Below, one piece after another: positions 44,149 through 52,049 of a DNA stretch of 64,000 bases. Source of the stretch: Gudongella sp046224405 (lineage in GTDB: Bacteria > Bacillota > Clostridia > Tissierellales > Tissierellaceae). The translations under genes and the position numbers were made by a program. The notes under the pieces are model-generated. The model made no database searches, was not told the DNA's origin, and saw only the letters and a list, made by a program, of their open reading frames with translations. Position 1 is the stretch's first letter; every line of letters starts with the position of its first letter. The stretch lies in NCBI RefSeq assembly GCF_046224405.1, contig NZ_JBJXRK010000002.1, positions 62,001 to 126,000 on the forward strand, in the 5' to 3' direction.

Positions 44149-44526
44149 TTATCTGAGTGCTCTGTCATGGATATAGTAAACAGTACCCTCAGCATCACAT
44201 ATAAAATTACCGTTAAGTTTCGTATCTACTAATGCATTGATAAGACCTGGAACATGATTATAGTCTTTACTCAAGTCAAGACTCTCAATTACACCTTCTG
44301 AATTATAAACCTGTTTCAATATTACCATTGCTTCTACATCTATATCTGTCCGTAGTCCTACCGATATTCCTTCGTTATCCTTTAGATATGTTTTTAATAA
44401 GTTCTCTATCTCCGTTATATCCTCCATAATTGTTTTATTCGTGTTTTTATCCATCCAATTAGGTATCACAAAAAGAGCAAAAACCAATATTACAACCATA
44501 GCAACCCTTAACTTCAAATTTTCCAT
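44149..44526 (-). CDS. Membrane-anchored orphan protein with probable upstream TTG start interrupted by an A8 run
   Basis: From ATG 44526: 125 residues, TM 7-22 (RVAMVVILVFALFVIP), then a soluble domain (ITEIENLLKTYLKDNEG and CDAEGTVYYIHDRAL). ATG 44526 has no ribosome site. A strong site, AAAGGTGG, lies eight bases before TTG 44560, which is one base out of frame across a run of eight A residues (44550-44557). With seven A residues the reading would continue as MKKSKTEYINIM into the ORF. Either phase variation, slippage or a sequencing error is possible. Probable promoter -10 TATAAT at 44582-44587. Confidence 0.6.
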   Translation of the reverse strand: MENLKLRVAMVVILVFALFVIPNWMDKNTNKTIMEDITEIENLLKTYLKDNEGISVGLRTDIDVEAMVILKQVYNSEGVIESLDLSKDYNHVPGLINALVDTKLNGNFICDAEGTVYYIHDRALR

Positions 44527-44839
44527 TATATTAATGTATTCAGTCTTGCTTTTTTTTCAAATATATTTCCACCTTTCAGTTATTATACTTTATTCTACCT
44601 GTACCAACTACAAAAGTCTTTAGTATAGTATATCACAAAAATGGATATATTATTCCAGCTAACCCTATATATTCGTAGTATTAGTATTTTTTTAAGAATT
44701 TCTCCGCGAAGCAAGGCAAAAAAAGCAAAAAAAAAGCATATAAAGCGATTAGCTAACCACAATATATGCTAATTATTTATGACTATTATACTATATGTTG
44801 TATGCCGCCAGTCAAGTCCCTCTATATGGAATATATAAC
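44527..44839 (-). other. AT-rich region upstream of the small-protein island
   Basis: No further gene seen. On the minus strand TTGACT, a 19-bp spacer and TATAAT lie near 44783-44813, and a second TATAAT at 44582-44587, giving two possible promoters for the island. Confidence 0.4.
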
Positions 44840-45706
44840 CTATAGCTTTCTCATCCATTCCTCCTTGAAATCACCATCCACAAGTGCATTCTGAAGGGTT
44901 GAGATCATTTCATCCCTGTCCCTGTTCAAGGTTCCCTTCAGGGCAACGTAGTTTGAGGCATGGTTGCTTCTGAACACACACCCGGGACTATCCAGGTTCT
45001 TCAGCATAAGGAGGGTCTCCTGAGCAATCTCATATGGAGTGAGCAAGGAAAACTCTCCCGCTTGAACCTGATCCCAAAGCTCAGTTCCAGGCTCAATCAT
45101 CAATGTCAATAATCCAAGGTAATCTGGTTTTATCAGGTTGACTGCATGGGCTGTCTCCCTAGCATGCTCCTGCCAATGTTCTCTACCCCCAAGTCCTGAA
45201 ATTACCGTTACTGAAAGCTCCAGGCCAGCCTCTTTTACTTTTCTGCCTGCAGAGACGATTCCCTCTTTCCTATCACCCTTCTTGACAATCTGAAGGATTC
45301 TATCGCTACCAGACTCCAGACCGAGATAGGCTATTCCAAGACCGGCCTCCCGGAGATCCTGGAGTTCCTCCTTTGACTTTAAGTGAATGCTTCCAGGGGA
45401 TGCGTATATGCCAATTCTTTCGCATTCTGGAAATGTATTCCTAAGCTCCCTTATGATATGGAGCAGATTGTCAGTGCTAATCATAAGAGCGTCCCCGTCA
45501 GCTATAAATATTCGCCTCAAGTTTCCATACACACTTCTTGCCTCATGGATTTCCTGGATGATCTCATCAGTTTTTCTTATTCTGAAGCTTTTGTCCTTGT
45601 ACATGCTGCAAAAGGTGCACCGGTTGTGGGAACACCCTATTGTAGCCTGCAATATCCAACTCCTTGCCTCTGATGGCGGTCTGTATACTGTACCTTCATA
45701 TTTCAT
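44840..45706 (-). CDS. Radical SAM protein (CSHNXCXFC type)
   Basis: The protein has 288 residues. The Fe-S motif is CSHNRCTFC (C-X4-C-X2-C, residues about 25-33), typical of a common clostridial radical SAM family. LGLESGSDRIL and VTVISGLGG match SAM-binding parts of the barrel. It ends with CVFRSNHASNYVALKGTL, as in that family. Substrate unknown. ATG 45706 follows GGGAGTG. No cobalamin or other extra domain. Confidence 0.9.
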   Translation of the reverse strand: MKYEGTVYRPPSEARSWILQATIGCSHNRCTFCSMYKDKSFRIRKTDEIIQEIHEARSVYGNLRRIFIADGDALMISTDNLLHIIRELRNTFPECERIGIYASPGSIHLKSKEELQDLREAGLGIAYLGLESGSDRILQIVKKGDRKEGIVSAGRKVKEAGLELSVTVISGLGGREHWQEHARETAHAVNLIKPDYLGLLTLMIEPGTELWDQVQAGEFSLLTPYEIAQETLLMLKNLDSPGCVFRSNHASNYVALKGTLNRDRDEMISTLQNALVDGDFKEEWMRKL

Positions 45707-45769
45707 CTAATCACTCCCATAAAAGTAGGTTACAACATACCATTAAGTATATCATAACCCACTGTAGCT

Positions 45770-46222
45770 TTATTTCATGTTTTCCCTTATATACCCAAGA
45801 ACTTCCTCTGCATGGCCGGCAGATTTTACCTTCCTGTATTCCTTGACCATCTCTCCATTCCTGTCAAAAACAAAGGTTGATCTTTCTGTTCCCATGTATT
45901 CCTTGCCATACATCTTCTTAGGCACAATAACCTTGAACTGCTCATGCACCCTTCCTTCCTCGTCACTTAAAAGCAAAAAGTTAAGGTCCTGCTTATCCCT
46001 GAATTTTTTGTGGGAACTGAGGCTGTCCTTGCTAATTCCCATTATGACAGTGTCCAGCTTCTCAAACTCTTGATTCAGATCCCTGAATCCAACGGCTTCG
46101 GTAATTCAACCGGATGTGTTGTCCTTTGGATAGAAGTATACCACAACATTTTTCCCGCTGAAGTCCTTAAGGGATATCTCCTGCCCATCTGTCTCCTTTA
46201 GAGTAAAATCATATTCTGACAT
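45770..46222 (-). CDS. Selenocysteine-containing Bcp-type peroxiredoxin (UGA at codon 39)
   Basis: The start at 46222 (behind GGGGAGG) and the downstream ORF ending at 45770 are in one frame, interrupted only by TGA at 46106-46108. The context reads FYPKDNTSG-U-ITEAVGFRDL, and the TGA is exactly where Bcp peroxiredoxins have their peroxidatic Cys (PGCTTEA). The frame then runs on with normal Bcp sequence (FVFDRNGEMVKEY) for 150 codons in all. There is no Cys in the whole protein, so Sec39 would be the only redox residue. After the UGA a small stem (UGAAU with AUUCA) could be part of a SECIS. A decayed gene is less likely since no other defect exists. Confidence 0.85.
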
Positions 46223-46280
46223 CCATTTACCTCCCCTATGTTATTGAGGATTATATACCCAATTGCTTAAGCATTTACAA

Positions 46281-46730
46281 TCAGATGACAAATTTCCATT
46301 TAAGAATTCTTCTGTCTGCCAGAACCCTTGATTTCGCCTCTCCAACAACCACTGCACCCATTTTTTCATAGAACTGTCTTGCCTCTGGACTTGATACGAA
46401 TTGGAGCTCAAGAATACCCCTGCTTCTGCAAAACTCTACGAGGTGCTCCCAAAGATGGCTTCCGTAACCTTTTCTTATGTTTACTGAATCGATGTAGAAA
46501 TATTCCAGTGTCACATCCTCATCACTTTCTATCAAGCTGTAAAAACCTATTATTTCATCCTCATCCTCAAGAACAAAGGTGGGGTGGTTCATGATATAAT
46601 CCTCTGTAAGGCTGTAGATTCCTCTGAATGCATCCAGAAACTTCTTGTCATACCCCCAATGTGCCTCTGAAGCTACTGCAAGCTCAGTCAAGGTAATGTT
46701 TTCCTTTGGATCAGCTCTCCTAATGTTCAC
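46281..46730 (-). CDS. GNAT family N-acetyltransferase
   Basis: The protein has 149 residues. The GNAT core is visible: LEYFYIDSVNIRKGYGSHLWEHLVEF is motif A for acetyl-CoA binding, followed by LQFVSSPEARQFYEKMGA as motif B. The start is GTG at 46730, after AAAGGAGGG. It acetylates an unknown amine. It is 36 bp downstream of yjbQ on the same strand. Confidence 0.85.
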   Translation of the reverse strand: MNIRRADPKENITLTELAVASEAHWGYDKKFLDAFRGIYSLTEDYIMNHPTFVLEDEDEIIGFYSLIESDEDVTLEYFYIDSVNIRKGYGSHLWEHLVEFCRSRGILELQFVSSPEARQFYEKMGAVVVGEAKSRVLADRRILKWKFVI

Positions 46731-46766
46731 AGCAATCCCTCCTTTGATATTTGTATACCCGCCATC

Positions 46767-47183
46767 CTACTCTCCAATTATTTTTACCAGGACCCTTTTG
46801 GGTCTCATTCCGTCAAACTCACCGTAAAAAATCTGCTCCCAGGTTCCAAAATCCAGCCTGCCGTCTGTTACCGCCACTACGGCCTCCCTACCCATCAGTG
46901 TCCTTTTAAGGTGGGCATCTGCATTGTCCTCAAAACCATTGTGGTCGTACTGACTGTGGGGCTTTTCAGGGGCCAGCCTTTCAAGCAATCTTTCAAAATC
47001 CCTGTGGAGGCCACTTTCATCATCATTGATAAAAACACTGGCGGTTATATGCATTGGATTGCACAGAAGGATGCCCTCCCTTATCCCACTTTCCCTCAAA
47101 GCAGATTCCACCTTGGGTGTTATGTTTATAAACCCTCTTCTGCTGTTTATATTGAAGGTCAATTCCTTTCTGTATGATTTCAT
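46767..47183 (-). CDS. YjbQ family protein (UPF0047)
   Basis: The protein has 138 residues; family motifs include NPMHITASVFINDDE, RLAPEKPHSQYDHNGFEDNADAH and LDFGTWEQIFYGEFDG. Members have weak thiamin-phosphate synthase activity in vitro and unknown cell role. The ATG 47183 is preceded by GGAGG. Probably cotranscribed with the GNAT gene. Confidence 0.9.
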   Translation of the reverse strand: MKSYRKELTFNINSRRGFINITPKVESALRESGIREGILLCNPMHITASVFINDDESGLHRDFERLLERLAPEKPHSQYDHNGFEDNADAHLKRTLMGREAVVAVTDGRLDFGTWEQIFYGEFDGMRPKRVLVKIIGE

Positions 47184-47233
47184 AAGCTCCTCCTTCTTCT
47201 AACTATCTTGTTAATGTACTACTACCCATTATA

Positions 47234-47263
47234 CAACAAAAAACGCCCTCCGTAGAAGGCGTT
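47234..47263 (-). terminator. Terminator of the DAACS symporter gene
   Basis: On the minus strand AACGCC, 10-nt loop, GGCGTT, then TTTTTGTTG. Confidence 0.8.
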
Positions 47264-47270
47264 GTTCCAA

Positions 47271-48446
47271 TTATTCTGCAGTTGGTTGTAGCTTATGTCC
47301 TGAAAATTTGTTTACAAGTATCGCAATTGCTCCATCTCCTGTTACATTGCATGCAGTACCAAAGCTGTCCTGTGCAAGGTAAAGGGCTATCATTAGTGAT
47401 GTCAAGGTTGCATCGAAGCCCAACATGCTCTGAAGCAGGCCTATTGCAGCCATTACAGCTCCTCCTGGTACTCCAGGTGCCGCAACCATTGTTACTCCAA
47501 GGGCCATGATAAAGCCGATGTAGGTTCCAAATGACAGTGGCATGCCTGCAATCAGCATGATTGCTACTGAGCAGCTAACAAGAGTGATTGTGCTTCCTGA
47601 AAGATGAATTGTGGCTGATAGAGGTATTGCAAAATCAGCTACGCCCTCATTCACTCCATTCTTCTTTGTCTGCGCAAGTGTTACAGGAATTGTAGCAGCT
47701 GATGACTGCGTACCGATTGCTGTGAAGTAAGCAGGTATCATTGTCTTGATCAGCTTGAACGGGTTAGCTCCGGAAAGTGTTCCCGCTATAAGATACTGAA
47801 CAATGATTATTGTCAGGTGGAGTATTATTACAAGCACGAATACCCTTGAGAATACGCTCAGTATCTGGAATACCTGCCCCGAATATGTCAGGTTCGCAAA
47901 GATACCCATTATATGCAGTGGCAAAAGCGGTATTATAATCTCTGATATCATTTTACTTATAATTGCCTGGAACTCATCCATCAGAGACTTGATGGTCTTT
48001 GATCCAGTTGCAGCGATTCCTATACCGATAGTGAATGCCAGAATCAGTGCTGTCATTACTCCCATGACAGGTGGTATTGATATCTCTATAAATGCTGCAG
48101 CTGCAGCCCCCTCTTCAGCTAGCTCGGTTGATAGTGCTCCCTCTGTTATAAAGGATGGTAAGATTGCAGTATTGGCAAAAAACGCCATAGTTCCTGCCAG
48201 TACTGTTGAAGTGTAGGCAAGCCCTGCCGTTACGGCAAGTATTCTACCTGCGCCTTTTCCAAGGTCACCGATTCCAGGTGCAACGAATCCAAGTATGATT
48301 AGTGGAATTGCAAAGCCCAGGAAATTTCCGAATATTCCATTGAAAGTCGCAAATACCCTAACTCCAGGCTCTGGCAAAACCATTCCAAATAATATACCTA
48401 ATATAATGGCGATTATAAGCCTAGGCAGTAATCCGATTTTTTTCAT
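47271..48446 (-). CDS. Dicarboxylate/amino-acid:cation symporter (DAACS family)
   Basis: The protein has 391 residues with eight membrane segments and two hairpins. Family hallmarks are AYFTAIGTQSSAATIPVT (serine-rich HP1) and VAAPGVPGGAVMAAIG (HP2), and DSFGTACNVTGDGAIA near the end. It takes up Glu, Asp, Ser or dicarboxylates with Na+ or H+. ATG 48446 with GGAGGAAACAA upstream, rather than the 48473 reading. Monocistronic. Confidence 0.93.
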   Translation of the reverse strand: MKKIGLLPRLIIAIILGILFGMVLPEPGVRVFATFNGIFGNFLGFAIPLIILGFVAPGIGDLGKGAGRILAVTAGLAYTSTVLAGTMAFFANTAILPSFITEGALSTELAEEGAAAAAFIEISIPPVMGVMTALILAFTIGIGIAATGSKTIKSLMDEFQAIISKMISEIIIPLLPLHIMGIFANLTYSGQVFQILSVFSRVFVLVIILHLTIIIVQYLIAGTLSGANPFKLIKTMIPAYFTAIGTQSSAATIPVTLAQTKKNGVNEGVADFAIPLSATIHLSGSTITLVSCSVAIMLIAGMPLSFGTYIGFIMALGVTMVAAPGVPGGAVMAAIGLLQSMLGFDATLTSLMIALYLAQDSFGTACNVTGDGAIAILVNKFSGHKLQPTAE

Positions 48447-48617
48447 TTGTTTCCTCCTTATGTCTTTTATCATAAACTCCCACTGGCCAATTCCAGTTGA
48501 ATGTTATGTATTTTGCCTTATTAAGTTAACATTTTGTCAATCCAATTACAACCTTTAAAGCGATTCTTAACAATTCTTAATCTTTCTTACTGTTTCAAAT
48601 TTTCTGACATCATTCCT

Positions 48618-49385
48618 CTAGAGTCCTGACATCGGGTTTACATATCTTCCCCTTGCTCGGGTTTTACTGCCATATTGTATGGCCCCTGTGGGACATCTGT
48701 GTATGCATGCCAGGCAGTGAACACATTTATCCTTGATCCATACAGGTTTTCCTCCCCGCATTTCAATAGCATCCACAGGGCAGATTTCCTCACAAAGATT
48801 ACAGCTTGTACATGAATCCGTCACATGAAACTTTTGAGTCCTTCTCCCCTTCCTGTAGAGGGCACCTGCAAGCATACTCATCATTCCAGGCATTGGTCCC
48901 CTTATATTATTGTGATTCCCCCTTTTGTCATCCTTTATAAGCTGTATCATACGGTTCAGTGAATCCTTGCTGCTTGTAAGCATCCTTTCCTGCTTTTCAG
49001 CATTCTGAACATCATACAAAAGCACATAGTTGTCAGGCATTTCCAAGGCAAATACAAAATCTGTAGCGATACCTTTCTTATGAAGCAGATCCTTGGCTAT
49101 CTTAGTGGAATCTCCGGTTGTTGCTCCGCAGGTTGCCAGTATAAAGCTTCTGGAACCCTCCTCCATTTTTATTTCCACCTTCTCCAAAAAATCTTGCACC
49201 ACTGTTGGAAGTGAATAGTAGTAAACCGGAAATACCACTCCAAGAATCTCCCCTTTTCCAATAGTAATTACTTCATTATTTCCATCAAGGTATTCCACTA
49301 TGTTTTTTACTTCTTCACCCAAAGCTGTGCCCAATACACTGGCTGCATACAAGCTGTTCCCTGTACCTGTGAAATAAAATATCAT
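48618..49385 (-). CDS. EFR1-type fused flavodoxin / two-4Fe-4S ferredoxin
   Basis: The protein has 255 residues. The flavodoxin start FYFTGTGNSLYAAS and core fill 1-165; two ferredoxin motifs follow at about 192-245: CTSCNLCEEICP and CVHCLACIHRCP, eight Cys with CX2CX2CX3CP spacing. EFR1 proteins carry electrons in anaerobes, role unclear. ATG 49385 follows GGAGG. Monocistronic. Confidence 0.95.
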   Translation of the reverse strand: MIFYFTGTGNSLYAASVLGTALGEEVKNIVEYLDGNNEVITIGKGEILGVVFPVYYYSLPTVVQDFLEKVEIKMEEGSRSFILATCGATTGDSTKIAKDLLHKKGIATDFVFALEMPDNYVLLYDVQNAEKQERMLTSSKDSLNRMIQLIKDDKRGNHNNIRGPMPGMMSMLAGALYRKGRRTQKFHVTDSCTSCNLCEEICPVDAIEMRGGKPVWIKDKCVHCLACIHRCPTGAIQYGSKTRARGRYVNPMSGL

Positions 49386-49539
49386 ATTATATCCTCCTTC
49401 TGTACTTTCGGTTCATTTCACGGTCCATCAAAATTATTTTATGTAATGGATAAACTTTCTTGCCAATCTTGCTATAATAGTATTATACAGGATGTCGATC
49501 GAGTTATTAACCTATATTGAAAATTGGATTGGTGATTTT

Positions 49540-50256
49540 ATGAATACCTATGAAAAATGGGCTGAAAGGGAAATGCTTCGGTGGATGGGAGTCATGAGAA
49601 AGAGACCCTCCATAGTCCAAAGCATCTCCAAGGGAACACAAAGGAGGATAAACTCCCTGCTGCCAGAAAAATATCATGAATTCGTAACGGGAGCAATAAA
49701 GAATATGACAAAAGCGACTCTCTATGGGTCAAAATTTGGGGTAAACCCTCCCCTGGTGGGATATACCCTCCAGGATAGGGAGCGAATTCTCAAGAGCAAG
49801 ACCAAGATGTATGCTGCAACTGCAACTGTTGAAGGTGCCGCCACTGGTGCAGGAGGATTTATGGCAGGACTTGCGGATTTTCCACTTCTTATGGGCATTA
49901 AGATGAGATTCCTCTTTGAGGTGGCTGCTATATATGGTTTTGATACAAACGACTACAAGGAGAGACTATACATTCTTCACATCTTTCAGCTGGCATTTTC
50001 AAGCAAGAAGCATGTGAACAAGGTATTCAACAGGATGGAAAACTGGCAAGGGTATTCAAACAGCCTTCCTGAAAATCTGGATGATTTTGAGTGGAGGGAC
50101 TTTCAGCAGGAGTACCGTGATTACCTTGATATCGCCAAGCTCCTTCAGATGCTTCCAGTAGTGGGTGCCCTTGTGGGAAGCTATGTGAACAATAAGCTCC
50201 TTAAAAAACTTAGCGAAACAGCAATGAACTCCTACAGGATGAGAATGCTAAAATAA
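49540..50256 (+). CDS. EcsC family protein
   Basis: The protein has 238 residues. It has the EcsC core: KSKTKMYAATATVEGAATGAGGF, then ADFPLLMGIKMRFLFEVAAIYG, and LPVVGALVGSYVNNKLLKKL at the end. EcsC proteins are membrane-associated through amphipathic or hydrophobic helices and of unknown biochemistry. I chose ATG 49540 with GGTGA upstream. TATAAT at 49473-49478 would leave only about 8 bases before ATG 49492, supporting the later start. Confidence 0.85.
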   Translation: MNTYEKWAEREMLRWMGVMRKRPSIVQSISKGTQRRINSLLPEKYHEFVTGAIKNMTKATLYGSKFGVNPPLVGYTLQDRERILKSKTKMYAATATVEGAATGAGGFMAGLADFPLLMGIKMRFLFEVAAIYGFDTNDYKERLYILHIFQLAFSSKKHVNKVFNRMENWQGYSNSLPENLDDFEWRDFQQEYRDYLDIAKLLQMLPVVGALVGSYVNNKLLKKLSETAMNSYRMRMLK

Positions 50257-50261
50257 AAGAA

Positions 50262-50286
50262 GAAGGCCACTTATTTCTCAGCCTTC
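50262..50286. terminator. Terminator between EcsC and thioesterase genes
   Basis: GAAGGC and GCCTTC, 13-nt loop, T-rich on both strands, over the thioesterase stop codon. Confidence 0.55.
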
Positions 50287-50768
50287 TCTTTCTCTTTTCT
50301 CTTTTGCCGATTCTCCTTATGTCTAAGGTATCTCTTCTCGCCTTCCTCATAAAGTCTTCTTTCCTCGTCTGTTCTCAGCTCAAGCTCGGGTACCGCGGTT
50401 GGATTTCCATTTATATCAAGGGCCACCATTGTGAAGTATGCCGTCAAGGCCACCTTTGGAGGCTGGCTAAGCTGAAGGTCCTCAACAGTAACTGTTACCA
50501 GAACCTCCATCGATTGCTTCCCAACATAGGTCAGTTGTCCATAGCATGTTACCAGCTCCCCTACATGGATAGGATACATGAACTCAAGCTCATCCACCAT
50601 TGCAGTGACGGTGTTTCTTCTTGAATGTCTTCTTGCCACAATACCAGCGCAGCTGTCCATAAGCTTCATTACCTCTCCGCCATGCACATTACCTTCAATA
50701 TTAGCCTGGTCAGGCTGCATAAGGTGTCCAACGCTTACCTTTGATTGATCCACAGTCTTTGATTTCAA
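50271..50768 (-). CDS. Acyl-CoA thioesterase (hotdog fold, YkhA-like)
   Basis: The protein has 165 residues. A single hotdog domain with PDQANIEGNVHGGEVMKLMDSCAG as the catalytic helix region and the C-terminal tail very basic (KENRQKRKEKEKAEK). It cleaves acyl-CoA to free acid and CoA. The TTG at 50768 follows AGAGGTGA by five bases; GTG 50777 is the alternative. The upstream region holds a REP palindrome. Confidence 0.88.
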   Translation of the reverse strand: MKSKTVDQSKVSVGHLMQPDQANIEGNVHGGEVMKLMDSCAGIVARRHSRRNTVTAMVDELEFMYPIHVGELVTCYGQLTYVGKQSMEVLVTVTVEDLQLSQPPKVALTAYFTMVALDINGNPTAVPELELRTDEERRLYEEGEKRYLRHKENRQKRKEKEKAEK

Positions 50769-50786
50769 ATGCTTCACCTCTTTCCT

Positions 50787-50816
50787 TGAGTCACCGGGGA
50801 CGGTTCTTCTGACTCA
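50787..50816. repeat. REP element A
   Basis: TGAGTCA and TGACTCA arms enclose the core CGGGGACGGTTCT. This is the same element that flanks the RAYT transposase at 57.5-58.4 kb, in the same orientation as REP D. Confidence 0.8.
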
Positions 50817-50884
50817 TTCATCGGTTTGAAAATTATTAACCAATTAGATATTACTCCTATACTCAAGTAAAATCAAGTGCTAAA

Positions 50885-51445
50885 TCAATCAACAAGTCCA
50901 GGGTGTGTCCTTTTGAAAACAACCATGTTGTATTCCTTTCCATCGAATGGACTCTGGTCTATGACCCTTCTGTCCTCAACAAATCCACATCTTTGAAGAA
51001 CGCTTATGGACTTTGCATTGCTTTCCTCGGTGAAGGCTTCAAGCTTCTTGAAATCAGCCTCCTTAAAGGAATATTCAACTACACCCCTCAAGCCTTCAGT
51101 CATCAATCCCATGCCTCTGAATTCGGGAACAATTCCAAACCCAAGCTCTGCCTTCTCCTCGTCAGGATAGATATTCCACAGGCTTATTGTTCCGATTATC
51201 CTACCAGACCTTTTGTCCTCAAGCCCCCATACGATCCACTTGTTCTCATCAACTCCCTGGTTCATCCGCCTGATGTAGTCAATTGAATCCTCCAGGCTTT
51301 CATCCGGTCTGGTATCTGTATATTCATGCATCGAGGGATCCTTTCTCATATTGAATACATCATACATGTCCTCTTCTTCCTTAAGCTTTCTGAGAAACAA
51401 TCTCTCAGTCTCCAATTTGGGAAAAGGGTTGAAATCTATCTTCAT
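50885..51445 (-). CDS. GNAT family N-acetyltransferase (RimJ/RimL type)
   Basis: The protein has 186 residues. The N-terminus FPKLETERLFLRKLKEEE and the core GIVPEFRGMGLMTEGLRGVVEYSF with SVLQRCGF are typical of ribosomal-protein or small-molecule acetyltransferases. ATG 51445 follows GGAGGTG; the 51460 reading is less likely. Confidence 0.88.
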   Translation of the reverse strand: MKIDFNPFPKLETERLFLRKLKEEEDMYDVFNMRKDPSMHEYTDTRPDESLEDSIDYIRRMNQGVDENKWIVWGLEDKRSGRIIGTISLWNIYPDEEKAELGFGIVPEFRGMGLMTEGLRGVVEYSFKEADFKKLEAFTEESNAKSISVLQRCGFVEDRRVIDQSPFDGKEYNMVVFKRTHPGLVD

Positions 51446-51553
51446 AATCTGCACCTCCACTTATATCTAAAATCTCTATACATAAGATATACCCCATTTG
51501 TCCACTTATACATATTTTGCTGAATCAATCAGAATAATTTTCAATTTACCCCT

Positions 51554-51581
51554 ATACACCCCTGGGGTATTGTGATATAAT
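51554..51581 (+). promoter_or_regulatory. osmC promoter with CsoR/CstR-like palindrome
   Basis: A near-palindrome, ATACACCCCTGGGGTAT (51554-51570), lies just before TATAAT (51576-51581), inside the -35/-10 spacer. The core C4-T-G4 is typical of operators of the CsoR family, whose members sense copper, formaldehyde or sulfane sulfur. The regulator is not in the window. Confidence 0.5.
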
Positions 51582-51620
51582 ACATCCATATTGAATAAAA
51601 TAACTAGATGGAGTGATAAA

Positions 51621-51998
51621 ATGTCTTATATGAAGGTTGAATTTCCAGGTGGTCTAAGGGTTGATGCAAGGTCCTCAAGACACCTAATAAAAACTGACCA
51701 AGGTGGCAGCGACCCAACACCATTTGAACTGTTCCTGGGCTCGATGGCTACTTGTGCAGGAATTTTCGCACTTGGCTTCTGCAAAAACAAGGGTATTAAC
51801 ACTGAGGGTCTTGATATTTCAATGGACCTTGAGATGAACAGACAGACTGGAATGATCAGCAAGGTAATCTATGATGTGAAGCTTCCAGAAGGCTTCCCAG
51901 CAAAATACGAGAAGGCTCTGATTAACTCTATAGAGCTTTGCTCAGTGAAAAAACACATGATGACTCCACCGGAGTTTGAGGTGAAAACAACATTCTAA
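51621..51998 (+). CDS. OsmC family protein
   Basis: The protein has 125 residues. Two conserved cysteines lie in MATCAGIFALGFC and IELCSVKKHM (about 45 and 110); in the family one is peroxidatic and the other resolving. It may reduce organic hydroperoxides or act on sulfur compounds. The ATG 51621 has GGAGTGA upstream. The CsoR-like operator points to regulation by a thiol or sulfur signal. Confidence 0.85.
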   Translation: MSYMKVEFPGGLRVDARSSRHLIKTDQGGSDPTPFELFLGSMATCAGIFALGFCKNKGINTEGLDISMDLEMNRQTGMISKVIYDVKLPEGFPAKYEKALINSIELCSVKKHMMTPPEFEVKTTF

Positions 51999-52000
51999 AG

Positions 52001-52038
52001 AAATATCCCCCAATCCTTTTTCGGATCGGGGGATATTT
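52001..52038. terminator. Bidirectional terminator between osmC and DUF5050 genes
   Basis: AAATATCCCCCAATCC and GGATCGGGGGATATTT, one mismatch, around a 6-nt loop. Confidence 0.85.
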
Positions 52039-52049
52039 CCATTTTAAGT

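Noticed and set aside
45770..46042. Stand-alone 90-codon peroxiredoxin fragment gene or pseudogene with a nonsense mutation
   Set aside because: The frame is intact for 38 codons upstream with a strong ribosome site, and the only stop is a TGA at the peroxidatic position; selenocysteine explains it better.
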